35,162 bases of DNA, taken from positions 1 through 35,162 of the forward strand of contig CAMFLL010000033.1 in assembly GCA_945957405.1 (NCBI GenBank). The letters run 5' to 3'. This stretch comes from an uncultured Mycolicibacterium sp. Its GTDB lineage: Bacteria; Actinomycetota; Actinomycetes; Mycobacteriales; Mycobacteriaceae. Shown here piece by piece: positions 8,001 through 16,249 of this stretch (its first letter is position 1; the number at the start of each line of letters is the position of its first letter). The notes under the pieces are model-generated. The model did not search any database. It was not told the DNA's origin and worked only from the letters and a program-made list of their open reading frames with translations. A program made the position numbers and the translations under genes.

Positions 8001-8013
8001 CAGGGGTCAGCTG
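7994..8013. terminator. Bidirectional hairpin between nitroreductase and ABC operons
   Basis: A perfect 8-base stem CAGCTGAC / GTCAGCTG with an AGGG loop. The stop codons of both convergent genes (TGA 7998-8000 on +, TGA 8007-8009 on -) lie inside the stem. There is no U-tract, which is usual for mycobacterial terminator-like hairpins. Placement at the only junction of two converging operons supports a terminator role. Confidence 0.55.
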
Positions 8014-8858
8014 GTGGCGAGCTGACGCGGCGCGGCACCGGCCAGTTGTGCCCGCCGCCGCGGCCGCCAGCCGGCCTTGGGTACCGCCGCGACCAGGGCG
8101 GCGGTGTATTCGTGGGCAGGGCGAGTCAGGACCTGGTCGGTTGTCCCCTCTTCGACCACCACGCCCTGTTCCATGACCACGACCCGGTCGGCGATCTGGT
8201 TCACCACGGCCAGGTCGTGCGTGATGAACAGATAGCTGACCGGCCGCTGCACCCTGATGTCCTTCAGGAGGTTGAGGATCTGGGCCTGGATCGACACATC
8301 CAGGGCGGCCACCGCCTCGTCGAGGATGACCAGGCGCGGGTCGGCGGCCAGCGCCCGGGCGATCGCCACACGCTGGCGCTGACCGCCCGACAACTCCCAG
8401 GGCAGGCGAGCGCCGAACTCCTCACCGAGGCCGACGTCGTCGAGCAGCGCGCGGGCAGCCGCCCGGCGCGCGGCACCGTCGAGGTCGGGCTGGTGGATGC
8501 CGACGGAGGTGGTGATCACGTCGCTGACCCGCTGGCGGGGGTTGAGCGATGAGTACGGGTCCTGGAACACGTACTGCACCTCGGCGGCCCACCGAACGCG
8601 GTCGCGGTGCCGCGTCGGCGCGCGGCCCCGCCGCTCACCATTGACGGTGACGGTGCCTGATGTCGGGGATTCGAGTCCCACCACGGTTTTCGCCACTGTC
8701 GTCTTGCCCGAGCCGGATTCGCCGACGATGGCCAGGCATTCGCCGTCGGACACGTCGAAGCTGACATCGTCGACGGCGAGGACGGGTTGGCCACCGCGCA
8801 CCGGCGACGGATACTCCTTGCGCAGCTTCGACACCGAGAGCACCGGGGCGTTCGTCAT
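8007..8858 (-). CDS. ABC importer ATP-binding protein, DppF/OppF type
   Basis: A 283-residue ATPase, the second of two in a peptide/nickel-class importer. It has Walker A GESGSGKT, the Q-loop in YVFQDPYSSLNPRQ, signature LSGGQRQR, Walker B RLVILDEAVAALD (DEA in place of the commoner DEP) and the switch His in LFITHDLAVV. It energises import together with its partner ATPase. The ATG at 8858 overlaps the stop of the partner gene (ATGA, 8855-8858), and it is the last gene of the operon. The C-terminus is short and basic and lacks the long oligopeptide_C extension that often ends in a cysteine motif. Confidence 0.92.
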   Translation of the reverse strand: MTNAPVLSVSKLRKEYPSPVRGGQPVLAVDDVSFDVSDGECLAIVGESGSGKTTVAKTVVGLESPTSGTVTVNGERRGRAPTRHRDRVRWAAEVQYVFQDPYSSLNPRQRVSDVITTSVGIHQPDLDGAARRAAARALLDDVGLGEEFGARLPWELSGGQRQRVAIARALAADPRLVILDEAVAALDVSIQAQILNLLKDIRVQRPVSYLFITHDLAVVNQIADRVVVMEQGVVVEEGTTDQVLTRPAHEYTAALVAAVPKAGWRPRRRAQLAGAAPRQLATS

Positions 8859-9712
8859 ACCAGGCTCCTTGCCTTGAGTTCGGAATGGATCGTCTGGTTG
8901 TACTGCAGCACCGGCAACCGTTCGGTGCGGTGCTCGATGCTGGGCCGGGCAGCCAGCAGTTCCTTCGTATAGGGATGCTGCGGATCGTCATAGACGTCGG
9001 GGCCTTCCTCGACGATCTCGCCCGCGTACATCACCGCGAGACGGTCACAGCACGCCGCGGCCAATTCGAGGTCATGCGTGATGAACAGCATTGCGAGCCC
9101 GCGTTGTTCGCGCTGCTCGGCCACAATCGCCATGACGTCGGACTGTGCCGTCACGTCGAGGGCCGTGGTCGGCTCGTCGGCCAGCAGCAGCGTGGGCTCG
9201 GCCAGCAGCACCGAGGCGATCAGCACGCGCTGCAACAGCCCGCCGGACAGCTGATGAGGGTACTGGCGCATCCGCTGGCCGGCGTTGCGTACGCCGACCT
9301 CGCCGAGCAGTGTCACCGCCCGGTCTTCGGCCTCGGCGCGCGATATGTCACGGGTGGTGCGAAGCGCCTCGGTGAGGAAATCGTCGACGCGGTGCACCGG
9401 GTTGATGTGGGCCCGCGGGTCCTGGAAGATCATCCCGACGTCGCGGCCGCGAAATGCATGCAGCTGTTCGCGGTTCATCGCCAGTACGTCGCGTCCCTCG
9501 TACTCGATTGCGCCGCGCACCACGAAATGTTTTGGGGTGAGGCGCATCACGCAGCGGGTCGTGAGCGATTTGCCGGACCCGGATTCGCCGACCAGGGCGA
9601 CGGCCTCGCCGGCATCGATGCTCAGATCGACGCCGTTGAGCAGGCGCTTGGTCGCGGTCTTGCTGGGTACGTCGACCGTCAGACCGCTGATGCGCAGCAG
9701 TGGATTGGTCAC
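8855..9712 (-). CDS. ABC importer ATP-binding protein, DppD/OppD type
   Basis: A 285-residue ATPase with Walker A GESGSGKS, Q-loop MIFQDPRAHINPVHR, signature LSGGLLQR (family usually LSGGMxQR), Walker B LLLADEPTTALD and switch LFITHDLELA. After the ATPase core comes the peptide-transporter C-terminal segment DPQHPYTKELLAARPS. It forms the heterodimeric motor with the next gene product on the cytoplasmic face of the permeases. The start is GTG 9712, overlapping the stop of the permease gene as GTGA (9709-9712). This coupling keeps subunit ratios fixed. Confidence 0.92.
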   Translation of the reverse strand: MTNPLLRISGLTVDVPSKTATKRLLNGVDLSIDAGEAVALVGESGSGKSLTTRCVMRLTPKHFVVRGAIEYEGRDVLAMNREQLHAFRGRDVGMIFQDPRAHINPVHRVDDFLTEALRTTRDISRAEAEDRAVTLLGEVGVRNAGQRMRQYPHQLSGGLLQRVLIASVLLAEPTLLLADEPTTALDVTAQSDVMAIVAEQREQRGLAMLFITHDLELAAACCDRLAVMYAGEIVEEGPDVYDDPQHPYTKELLAARPSIEHRTERLPVLQYNQTIHSELKARSLV

Positions 9713-10587
9713 AGGTGGCTCCTTGCCGACGCGGTGAGTCGGTCACCGATCACGGTGACGCACAGGACGATCAAGACGATCAATGTGCCCGCGGACTGAG
9801 ATTCGGAGAAGAATCCGCGCAGCACGCTGTCGAAGCCGCTCTTGACCATCAGGCCCAGATCGGCGGTGGGTGGCTGGACACCGAGTCCCAGGAACGAGAC
9901 AGCGGCCAGGTCGATCACCGCGAAGCCCAATGACGAGACGGCCTGCGCGACGATCAGCGGAGCGAGATTGGGCAGCAGCTGCCAGGTGGTGATCGACAGG
10001 CTGCGCTGGCCCTGCAGCCAGGCGGCCGACACGTACGGCATGTTGCGTTCGCGCAGTGCCGCACCGCGCACCACGCGGGCCACGTACGGGATGTACGCGA
10101 TCGTCAGGCCCGCGACCACGGTGCCGAAACTCGGTCCGAACAGGGCAACGGCGATGAGCGCGAACACGATGCCGGGCACGGCGAACAGCACATCGAGCAC
10201 CCAGGAGATCGCGGTGTCGATGCGACCGCCCCACCAGGCCGCCGTCAGCGCGAGTACCGTGCCGACGACGGTGGACAGCAGGATCACCAGCCCGGGCCCG
10301 GCGAGGGTGAGGCGGGCGCCCCAGATGAGCCGGGAGAAGATGTCCCGGCCCAGGGCGTCGGTACCGAACCAGTGTGCCGTCGTCGGATTCGACAGCACGT
10401 TGAGAAGATCCGGTTCGTTGGGATCGTACGGCGCGACCACCGGAGCCAGGATCGCGGCCAGGACGATGACGGCGAGCACCACTGCCGCGGTGGTACCCAG
10501 GACGCCGAGTCGGTCGGTGACGGCCTTGATCCGGACATGTGGGCGGACCGCTGGTAGCGCGGCGGGGGTGAGAACTGCTTGGGTCAC
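9709..10587 (-). CDS. ABC importer permease, DppC/OppC type
   Basis: A 292-residue inner-membrane permease of the binding-protein-dependent family. The first membrane helix lies near residues 32-52, followed by the external YDPNEPDLLNVLSNPTTAHWFGTDALGRDIFSR segment that is diagnostic for DppC/OppC proteins. Five more helices follow. The ATPase-coupling EAA loop lies around SAAWLQGQRSLSITTWQLLPNLAPLIV. It pairs with the DppB-type permease encoded immediately before it. The start is GTG 10587, which overlaps the stop of that gene as GTGA. The substrate is set by the lipoprotein, not by this subunit. Confidence 0.92.
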   Translation of the reverse strand: MTQAVLTPAALPAVRPHVRIKAVTDRLGVLGTTAAVVLAVIVLAAILAPVVAPYDPNEPDLLNVLSNPTTAHWFGTDALGRDIFSRLIWGARLTLAGPGLVILLSTVVGTVLALTAAWWGGRIDTAISWVLDVLFAVPGIVFALIAVALFGPSFGTVVAGLTIAYIPYVARVVRGAALRERNMPYVSAAWLQGQRSLSITTWQLLPNLAPLIVAQAVSSLGFAVIDLAAVSFLGLGVQPPTADLGLMVKSGFDSVLRGFFSESQSAGTLIVLIVLCVTVIGDRLTASARSHL

Positions 10588-11534
10588 GGGTTCCTCCCGA
10601 GGGCGATACGCGGATCGATGACGGTGTAGAGCACGTCGACGATGGCGTTGATGATGACGAATCCGAAGACGAGCACCAGGACGACGGCCTGCACCACGGC
10701 GAAGTCGCGCTGCAGGATGGCCTTCACCAGGAGCGAGCCGAGTCCGTCTATCGCGAAGACGTTTTCGACGACGACGGCGCCGGCGATCAGTGAGGCAACG
10801 GTGAGACCGAGCACCGTGGTGATGGGGATCAACGCGTTGCGCAGGATGTGCCTGCGGATGATCACGGAGCCCGGCAGGGCCCGCGCCACCGCGGTCTGCA
10901 CGTGTTCCCGGCTGCGCTCCTCGTCCACCGAGGCGCGGGTGATGCGGGTCAGGTAGCCGATACTGCCGAGGCTCAGCGCGATCGCGGGCAACACCAAATG
11001 GTGCAGCGTGTCGAATCCGCCTGATCCACTGCCGAATACCGGAAACCAGTTGAGGGCCACCGCGAAGACGCTGATCAGTGCGACACCGATGACGAAGACG
11101 GGGGTGGACAGTGCGACCGACGCCAGCGTCGTGATGACGCCGCCGGCGGCACCGCCCTTGAGCGCGGCGACCGTTCCTAGTGTGACACCCGCGACCGCGA
11201 TGAGCACCGCGGCGATCACCACCAGCAGTGCCGTGGTCCCGATCCGGCCGCCGATCATGTCGGACACGTTCTGCCGGTACACGATCGACTGCCCGAAGTC
11301 GCCGTGCAGCACGTCGCCGAGCCAGCTGATGTACCGGATGTAGAACGGATCATCGAGGTGGTACTTCGCGGTGACCGCCGCGATCTGGTCTGGCGTCCCT
11401 CCGCGCGGGCCGAGGATGAAGGACAGCGGGCTGCCGGGTGCCAGGTACAGCAACCCGAACACCAGAAATGATGTCACGAGCAGGACGAGCACGAGCCCGC
11501 CGAGGCGTTTGACGGTGTAGGTCAGGATGTTCAT
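10584..11534 (-). CDS. ABC importer permease, DppB/OppB type
   Basis: A 316-residue permease with six predicted helices. The N-terminal VKRLGGLVLVLLVTSFLVF helix and LAPGSPLSFILGPRGG loop are typical of DppB/OppB, as is the segment PFYIRYISWLGDVLHGDFGQS. The EAA coupling loop is RALPGSVIIRRHILRNALIP. The start at ATG 11534 is chosen because it overlaps the TGA of the binding-protein gene (ATGA, 11531-11534) and begins directly at the first helix. The frame is open further upstream, but that part lies within the binding-protein gene. Confidence 0.92.
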   Translation of the reverse strand: MNILTYTVKRLGGLVLVLLVTSFLVFGLLYLAPGSPLSFILGPRGGTPDQIAAVTAKYHLDDPFYIRYISWLGDVLHGDFGQSIVYRQNVSDMIGGRIGTTALLVVIAAVLIAVAGVTLGTVAALKGGAAGGVITTLASVALSTPVFVIGVALISVFAVALNWFPVFGSGSGGFDTLHHLVLPAIALSLGSIGYLTRITRASVDEERSREHVQTAVARALPGSVIIRRHILRNALIPITTVLGLTVASLIAGAVVVENVFAIDGLGSLLVKAILQRDFAVVQAVVLVLVFGFVIINAIVDVLYTVIDPRIALGRNP

Positions 11535-13177
11535 TTCGACGCGGCCTCCTTGGTGGATTCCCGCCCGCCGACGGTTGCGGCCCACGGGTAGTAGAGGTAG
11601 GCGATCGAGGCGGTCGCCCCGGAGATCCTCGAGTTCTGCACGAGAATCGTCGGCAGGTAGACCAGTGGTGTCCATGGGACGTCCTTGGTCACCCGGTCCT
11701 GGATCGCGATGACGCGCTTGGCGCGATCAGCGGGATCGGTGGCCGCGATCGCGGCGTTCACCTGGTCGCTGACGGCGTCATAGGCGCCGTAGTTGTTGGT
11801 CCCGTCCTTGACGAACATCGAGTACGCCTCGAGCGGGTCGGGGAAGTTGCCGTACCAGGTGGTGAAGAAACCGTCGAGACCTTCGCGGGCCTTCGCGTCG
11901 TTGTAGATGTTGCCGAACTGCTCGACCGGAATCACCTTGGTGCGGATGTCGAGGCCCAGCTTGCGGCCGGCGGCCTGGATGACGTTGGCGGTCTGTTCGT
12001 GGACCGCCGAACTACCCTGTACGCCGATGGTGATCGGCGCGTGCACGCCTGCCTGCGCCAGCAGCTGCTTGGCCCGCTCGACGTCCGGTGCGGTGTCGAA
12101 CTTCGCGAACGCCGCCGCGAAGGCGTCCTTCTCGTAACCCCAGTAGTCGGGGCCGGCCAGTGTCGGCGCGGGTAGCGCGGCGCCCTGCAGGACGACGCTG
12201 GCGATCGCCGTCCGATCGATGATCGCCGAAAGCGCTTGACGCACACGCACATCGGCAAGTGGGCCACTGGGGTTCGCCGTGACCAGCGCGAAGTACACCA
12301 GCGACTTGCCGAAGTCCAGCGACAGGTTGTCGTCCTTCTGCAGCTGGATCAGCCCGGCCGGTGGCAGGTAGAAGAACTGACCGTCCACCTCACCGCTGCG
12401 CAGTGCGTTCACCGCAGTCGATTCGTCGGCGATGAAGCTGAAGTCGACGTGCTGCGCGCGTGGCCGCAGTGCGCTGTCCCAGTAGTGGTCGTTGCGGGTG
12501 ATGCGCAGGTCGCGGCCAGGCCGCCACGCATCGAATTTGAATGGGCCAGTGCACATCACGCCGGTCTGCGGCGTGCCGACGTTCTCGCCGGCGTGCTCGG
12601 TGAAGGCGCGTTGGGTGACCGCACCTGCGGCCGTCGCCATGGCCTGCTCGAACATGGCGTCCGGCTGGTCGAAGGTGACCGTGACCTGATGCGGGCCGGT
12701 GGCCCGGACCGACTTCACATGGCTGTAGTAGCCCGCGAAATACGAACCGTTGTCGGGGTTTCGCTGCCGGTCGAGGCTGTAGGCGACGTCGTCGGCGGTC
12801 ATCGGTGTGCCGTCCCAGAACGTGACATCGTCGCGCAGCGTGTAGACCTGGGTCAGGTCGTCGGGTTTGTCGACGCGCACGGCAAGAGCCGGCTCGGTCT
12901 GCAGTTCCGGTGTGAGCCGCAGCAGTGATTCGCACATGTTCGCGATGACGGTGTTCTCGGCGTAGTTGAACGAGTGCATCGCGTCGAGGGACAGCGGTTC
13001 GTAGGGCAGGTTCCATGACAGGGTGTCGATGTCGCCCTGCCCTGGTGTGGTGGTGGTGACGAGGTCGTCCTGGTCGACCGCCGAACCGTAGGGGTCGGCG
13101 CCCGGTAATGAACATCCGGCCACCAGCACCGCGACGGTCGCGGCGCCGAGGACGGAGCGTGCGCGCAAGTGCGTCAT
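11531..13177 (-). CDS. ABC importer solute-binding lipoprotein, family 5
   Basis: A 548-residue substrate-binding protein of the SBP_bac_5 (peptide/nickel) family. A lipoprotein signal is clear: a basic start, a hydrophobic stretch and the lipobox VAGC with Cys22, so the mature protein is anchored outside the membrane. Family blocks include SLDAMHSFNYAENTVIANMCESLL, YTLRDDVTFWDGTPMTADDVAYSL and the VRQALSAIIDR region. The protein should deliver an organic solute to the permeases. SBP_5 members bind peptides but also opines, glutathione, heterocycles and metals; linkage to two amidohydrolases favours a small N-containing compound over a peptide. A strong ribosome binding site AAAGGAGAA lies at 13184-13192 before ATG 13177. 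It starts the five-gene coupled transporter block. Confidence 0.92.
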   Translation of the reverse strand: MTHLRARSVLGAATVAVLVAGCSLPGADPYGSAVDQDDLVTTTTPGQGDIDTLSWNLPYEPLSLDAMHSFNYAENTVIANMCESLLRLTPELQTEPALAVRVDKPDDLTQVYTLRDDVTFWDGTPMTADDVAYSLDRQRNPDNGSYFAGYYSHVKSVRATGPHQVTVTFDQPDAMFEQAMATAAGAVTQRAFTEHAGENVGTPQTGVMCTGPFKFDAWRPGRDLRITRNDHYWDSALRPRAQHVDFSFIADESTAVNALRSGEVDGQFFYLPPAGLIQLQKDDNLSLDFGKSLVYFALVTANPSGPLADVRVRQALSAIIDRTAIASVVLQGAALPAPTLAGPDYWGYEKDAFAAAFAKFDTAPDVERAKQLLAQAGVHAPITIGVQGSSAVHEQTANVIQAAGRKLGLDIRTKVIPVEQFGNIYNDAKAREGLDGFFTTWYGNFPDPLEAYSMFVKDGTNNYGAYDAVSDQVNAAIAATDPADRAKRVIAIQDRVTKDVPWTPLVYLPTILVQNSRISGATASIAYLYYPWAATVGGRESTKEAASK

Positions 13178-13201
13178 CGCTGGTTCTCCTTTGTGTGGAA
13201 G

Positions 13202-14260
13202 CTAGGTGACGAGCACGCCGTCGCGGGCGATCACGGTTCCGGCCCGCAGCACTCGTGCCGGGGTCGGGCGGTCGACGACCACCTGGGCCAGGCATTCGCC
13301 GGGGTACTCGATACAGTCGCCTTCGGTCATTGCGGCGAGACCGAGGAGCGCAGCGCCTGCGCGCGAACACAATTCGTAGGCCAGTTCGAGGTCGGCGTCG
13401 GTCATGGCGTCGGTGCGGTAGGCCAGTAGGTGTGCGCGGTCGAGCATGCTGCCGGTGCCGAACGGTGTCCATGAGTCGCGCACGCCGTCGGAGCCGACGG
13501 CGACGTTGACACCGCGGTCACGCAGGAAGCCGACCGGAAGCACGGGATCGGCGCCGAGCGCGCACGTGACCAGCCACACCCCGGCAGCTGCGACATCGTC
13601 GGCGATGGCGGCCAGCGCATCACCGGTGGCCTCGGCGACGGCGAAGGCGTGACTGATCGTGACGCGGTCGCCCATCCCTTCGGCGACGGCGCGCGCCGCG
13701 ATGCGGCGGGTCTGGTCCAGGCCCGCGTCGCCGCCGTCGTGCAGATGGATGTCGACGTCGACGTGATGTTTGGCGGCGAGACCGAAGACGGCGTCGAGAT
13801 GTCCGTCGAGATCGTGTTCGAGGCCCACCGGGTCGATACCGCCGATGACGTCAGCGCCCTCGGTCATGGCGGCGTCGAGCAGTTCGAGCGTGCCCGGCGC
13901 GGACAGCAGGCCCTGCTGGGGGAACGCGACGATCTCGACGTCGAGCACGCCGGCCATCTGTTCGGCCGCGGCGCGCACACCCTGGATGTTGGCGATGCCC
14001 GTGGCGGGGCCGACGTCGACGTGGGCGCGCATGGCGCGGGTGCCTGCCCCGGCGGCGGTGCGAAACAACGCCGTGGCCCGGTCTTCGACGGAGCGCGTGT
14101 AGGCGGCCTGGGTGCGGACATCGTTGTCGATGAAGTCGCGCAGGTGCCGCGCCCGGGTGCGCGACAACCACGATCCGCCCCACGACGATTTGTCGGGGTG
14201 GATGTGTGCGTCGACGAGGGGCGCCGCAGCGACGATCGGCGGTTCGGACGTTCGGGACAC
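13202..14260 (-). CDS. CodA-like amidohydrolase
   Basis: A 352-residue member of the amidohydrolase superfamily, closest in layout to bacterial cytosine deaminase CodA. Metal and catalytic positions are H19 and H21 (DAHIHPDK), H172 (VDIHLHDGG), H204 (ISHAF) and D258 (VGSDG). Shared CodA blocks are RAHVDVG, EIVAFPQQGLLS and the DSWTPFGTGSML segment. The catalytic Glu of CodA (E217, in DVHCDE) is replaced by Asp175, so the reaction may differ from cytosine deamination. It is cytoplasmic. The start is GTG 14260. The gene lies 24 bases before the binding-protein gene in the same direction, so it is probably the first gene of the transporter operon and acts on the imported solute. The divergent FadR-type gene is the likely regulator. 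Confidence 0.82.
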   Translation of the reverse strand: MSRTSEPPIVAAAPLVDAHIHPDKSSWGGSWLSRTRARHLRDFIDNDVRTQAAYTRSVEDRATALFRTAAGAGTRAMRAHVDVGPATGIANIQGVRAAAEQMAGVLDVEIVAFPQQGLLSAPGTLELLDAAMTEGADVIGGIDPVGLEHDLDGHLDAVFGLAAKHHVDVDIHLHDGGDAGLDQTRRIAARAVAEGMGDRVTISHAFAVAEATGDALAAIADDVAAAGVWLVTCALGADPVLPVGFLRDRGVNVAVGSDGVRDSWTPFGTGSMLDRAHLLAYRTDAMTDADLELAYELCSRAGAALLGLAAMTEGDCIEYPGECLAQVVVDRPTPARVLRAGTVIARDGVLVT

Positions 14261-14321
14261 GGGACCTGCTTCTCTCTCGGAAAGTCTGGCGCTGTGTTCG
14301 GCGCCACAACAATTTGTCAGA

Positions 14322-14335
14322 TGATATGATTATCA
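14322..14335. promoter_or_regulatory. Candidate operator and overlapping -10 region, TGATA-tgat-TATCA
   Basis: The 97-base spacer between the divergent amidohydrolase (-) and FadR (+) genes contains an A/T-rich stretch with a perfect inverted repeat TGATA-N4-TATCA. It also holds TATGAT (14325-14330), which could be a -10 element for the FadR gene, and TATCAT on the other strand for the amidohydrolase-ABC operon. A GGCGCC palindrome lies at 14300-14305. A GntR/FadR repressor binding here would control both transcripts. No experiment is implied; the call is from symmetry, AT content and position. Confidence 0.45.
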
Positions 14336-14357
14336 CATCGATCGAGAAGAGGGAACA

Positions 14358-15041
14358 GTGACGAAGCAGATTGCACGGGTTTCGCTGGTAGATGCCGTGG
14401 TGGATCGCCTGCGTGAGGAGATCCGGACGGGCAGCTGGCCGATCGGTGGCAAGATCCCGACCGAAGCCAGGCTCGTCGAGACCTACGGTGTGAGCCGCCC
14501 GTCGGTGCGCGAAGCCGTGCGATCACTGGTCCAGCTCGGCCTGCTGGAGACCCGGCAGGGTGACGGCACCTATGTGGTCGCCGAGGACGAGATGACGGTG
14601 GCGCTGCAGAACGCGATCGACGCCGCCGACGAGGCGGAGGTCCTCGCGGTGCGCCGCGCCCTCGACGTGCTGGCGGCGCGGGAGGCCGCGGCAAACCGCT
14701 CACCGGCCGATCTCGACGCGCTGCGGGCCGCACTCGACGGACGCCGCGCTGCAGTGACGGTGGCCGACGTCACCGCCTTCATTGACCATGACGTGGCGTT
14801 CCACATCGGTATCGCGCGCGCCTCGAAGAATTCACTGCTGTACGGGCTGTACCAGAGTTTCGAGACCTCACTTCGGGATTCGGTGCGCCGCACCAACTGC
14901 ATGGAGGTGGCCGACGATCCGCACGGCGAGTTCCATGACGAACTCTTCGGCGCCATCGAGCGGGGCGATCACTTCGCTGCCACCAGTGCGGCGTTGAGCG
15001 TCCTCGACGACCACGCCCGGCAGGCACCGGGTGCGGTATGA
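14358..15041 (+). CDS. GntR-family regulator, FadR subfamily
   Basis: A 227-residue repressor-type regulator. The N-terminal winged helix-turn-helix is canonical for GntR proteins (VVDRLREEIRTGSWPIGGKI, then TYGVSRPSVREAVRSLVQLGLLETRQGDGTYV, residues ~12-73). The rest is an all-helical FCD domain with the metal/effector ligands expected in DHDVAFHIGIARAS and the later His-bearing EFHDELFGAIERGD segment. Such proteins usually release DNA on binding a carboxylate or a pathway intermediate. The start is GTG 14358, preceded by a purine-rich AAGAGGGA. Its stop overlaps the start of the MFS gene (ATGA, 15038-15041). It is divergent from the amidohydrolase-ABC operon and probably controls both directions. 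Confidence 0.92.
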   Translation: MTKQIARVSLVDAVVDRLREEIRTGSWPIGGKIPTEARLVETYGVSRPSVREAVRSLVQLGLLETRQGDGTYVVAEDEMTVALQNAIDAADEAEVLAVRRALDVLAAREAAANRSPADLDALRAALDGRRAAVTVADVTAFIDHDVAFHIGIARASKNSLLYGLYQSFETSLRDSVRRTNCMEVADDPHGEFHDELFGAIERGDHFAATSAALSVLDDHARQAPGAV

Positions 15042-16249
15042 CCGACCGCCGGCACGCGGCGGCCTACGCGCTGCTGGTGGTGGCGGCCGGTCTCAACCTG
15101 CGTGACCCGATCACCAGCATCGCGTCCACGCTGGGCGCCGTCACCCGGACCTTCGCCCTGACCACACTGGAAGCGGCCGTGCTCTCCAGCCTGCCGGTCT
15201 TCATGCTCGCCCTCGGCGCGCCCGTGGCACCCGCCTTGGAGCGACGCTTCGGCGTGCACCGCACCCTGGTCGGCCTGAGCCTCGTGCTCGCGTTGTCGGT
15301 GGCGTTTCGCCCGGTGGGCGTCGCCGCCCTGTTCGCCGGCACCATCGTCGTCGGCCTGGCCATATCCGGCCTCAGTGTGCTTGTGCCGCAGCTCATCCGG
15401 GACCGCTTCCCGGGTAGTGCGGGCCTGTGGTCGGGGATCTTCTCGACCAGTTTCGGCGTCAGCGCGGCGGTGGGGGCCGGCCTGACCGTTCCCGTCGTCG
15501 CCGCGACCGGCTCGCTGCGTTGGGGGCTGGCACTCTGGGCGGTCCCCGCGGCGCTGCTCGTCGTCGTCGCCGCGGCGGTCGCCCGTAGGTCCCCGACGCG
15601 GCCCACGGCGGACGTGGAGAGTGCCGCCAGTCCATCGCGACACTGGCGCACGCCGCTGCTGTATCGCGTCACGGCGTTCTTCGCCGCGCAGGCGTTGGTC
15701 TTCTTCGCTGTCACGGCCTGGCTCAGCACCGTCTACACCGATCGGGGTGCGTCCCCGGAGCATGCCGCCGGTCTGCTGGCCCTGGCCAGTGTCGCCGGGC
15801 TGCCGGGATCGTTGACGGCATCGATGCTGGCCGCGCGGTTACAGCGCCAGCACTGGATCGTGGTGGCGGTCAGCGCGGGAACGGTCACCGGACTGGCGGG
15901 CGTGGTGTGGGCGCCGGTCGCACTGGCCCCGATTGCGGTGGTGGCGTTGGGTTTTGCCCAAGGTGCGACGTTCGGACTGGCCATCACGTTGATCGTGCTC
16001 AAGGCGGATCCGAGCGCCCCCCTTGCACCGTTTTCGGCATTCGCACAGGGCGTGGGTTTCGCGGTGGCCGGGCTCGGGCCGATGCTGCTCGGGGTCATCC
16101 GGTCGGCAGGGCTGCCCTGGTCGTACGGGGCCATCCTGCTCATCGGTGTCGTGGTGGTGCAGGCCGCCGCGGGCGCCTCGGCCGGGCGGACCGCCGTCAC
16201 GGTATTGCAGACCGACGAAAGATTGGACCCAGTGGAGCAGCACTCATGA
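15038..16249 (+). CDS. MFS transporter, CynX/NimT type
   Basis: A 403-residue major facilitator protein with about 12 membrane helices. The family clue is the first-helix motif GLNLRDPITSIASTLGAV, a version of the LRPxITS segment of CynX/NimT (cyanate, nitroimidazole) transporters. The paired loops APALERRFGVHRTL and AARLQRQHW are the inner loops of the two halves. It is placed between a FadR regulator and an amidohydrolase, with 4-base overlaps on both sides, so all three are co-translated. It could export a product such as cyanate, ammonia-derived or organic acid waste, or provide a second import route. The substrate cannot be assigned. Confidence 0.88.
   Translation: MTDRRHAAAYALLVVAAGLNLRDPITSIASTLGAVTRTFALTTLEAAVLSSLPVFMLALGAPVAPALERRFGVHRTLVGLSLVLALSVAFRPVGVAALFAGTIVVGLAISGLSVLVPQLIRDRFPGSAGLWSGIFSTSFGVSAAVGAGLTVPVVAATGSLRWGLALWAVPAALLVVVAAAVARRSPTRPTADVESAASPSRHWRTPLLYRVTAFFAAQALVFFAVTAWLSTVYTDRGASPEHAAGLLALASVAGLPGSLTASMLAARLQRQHWIVVAVSAGTVTGLAGVVWAPVALAPIAVVALGFAQGATFGLAITLIVLKADPSAPLAPFSAFAQGVGFAVAGLGPMLLGVIRSAGLPWSYGAILLIGVVVVQAAAGASAGRTAVTVLQTDERLDPVEQHS

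Noticed and set aside
13202..14260. Naming the CodA-like enzyme as cytosine deaminase (codA)
   Set aside because: The catalytic Glu is Asp and the rest of the active-site loops differ, so a substrate-specific name would overstate the evidence.
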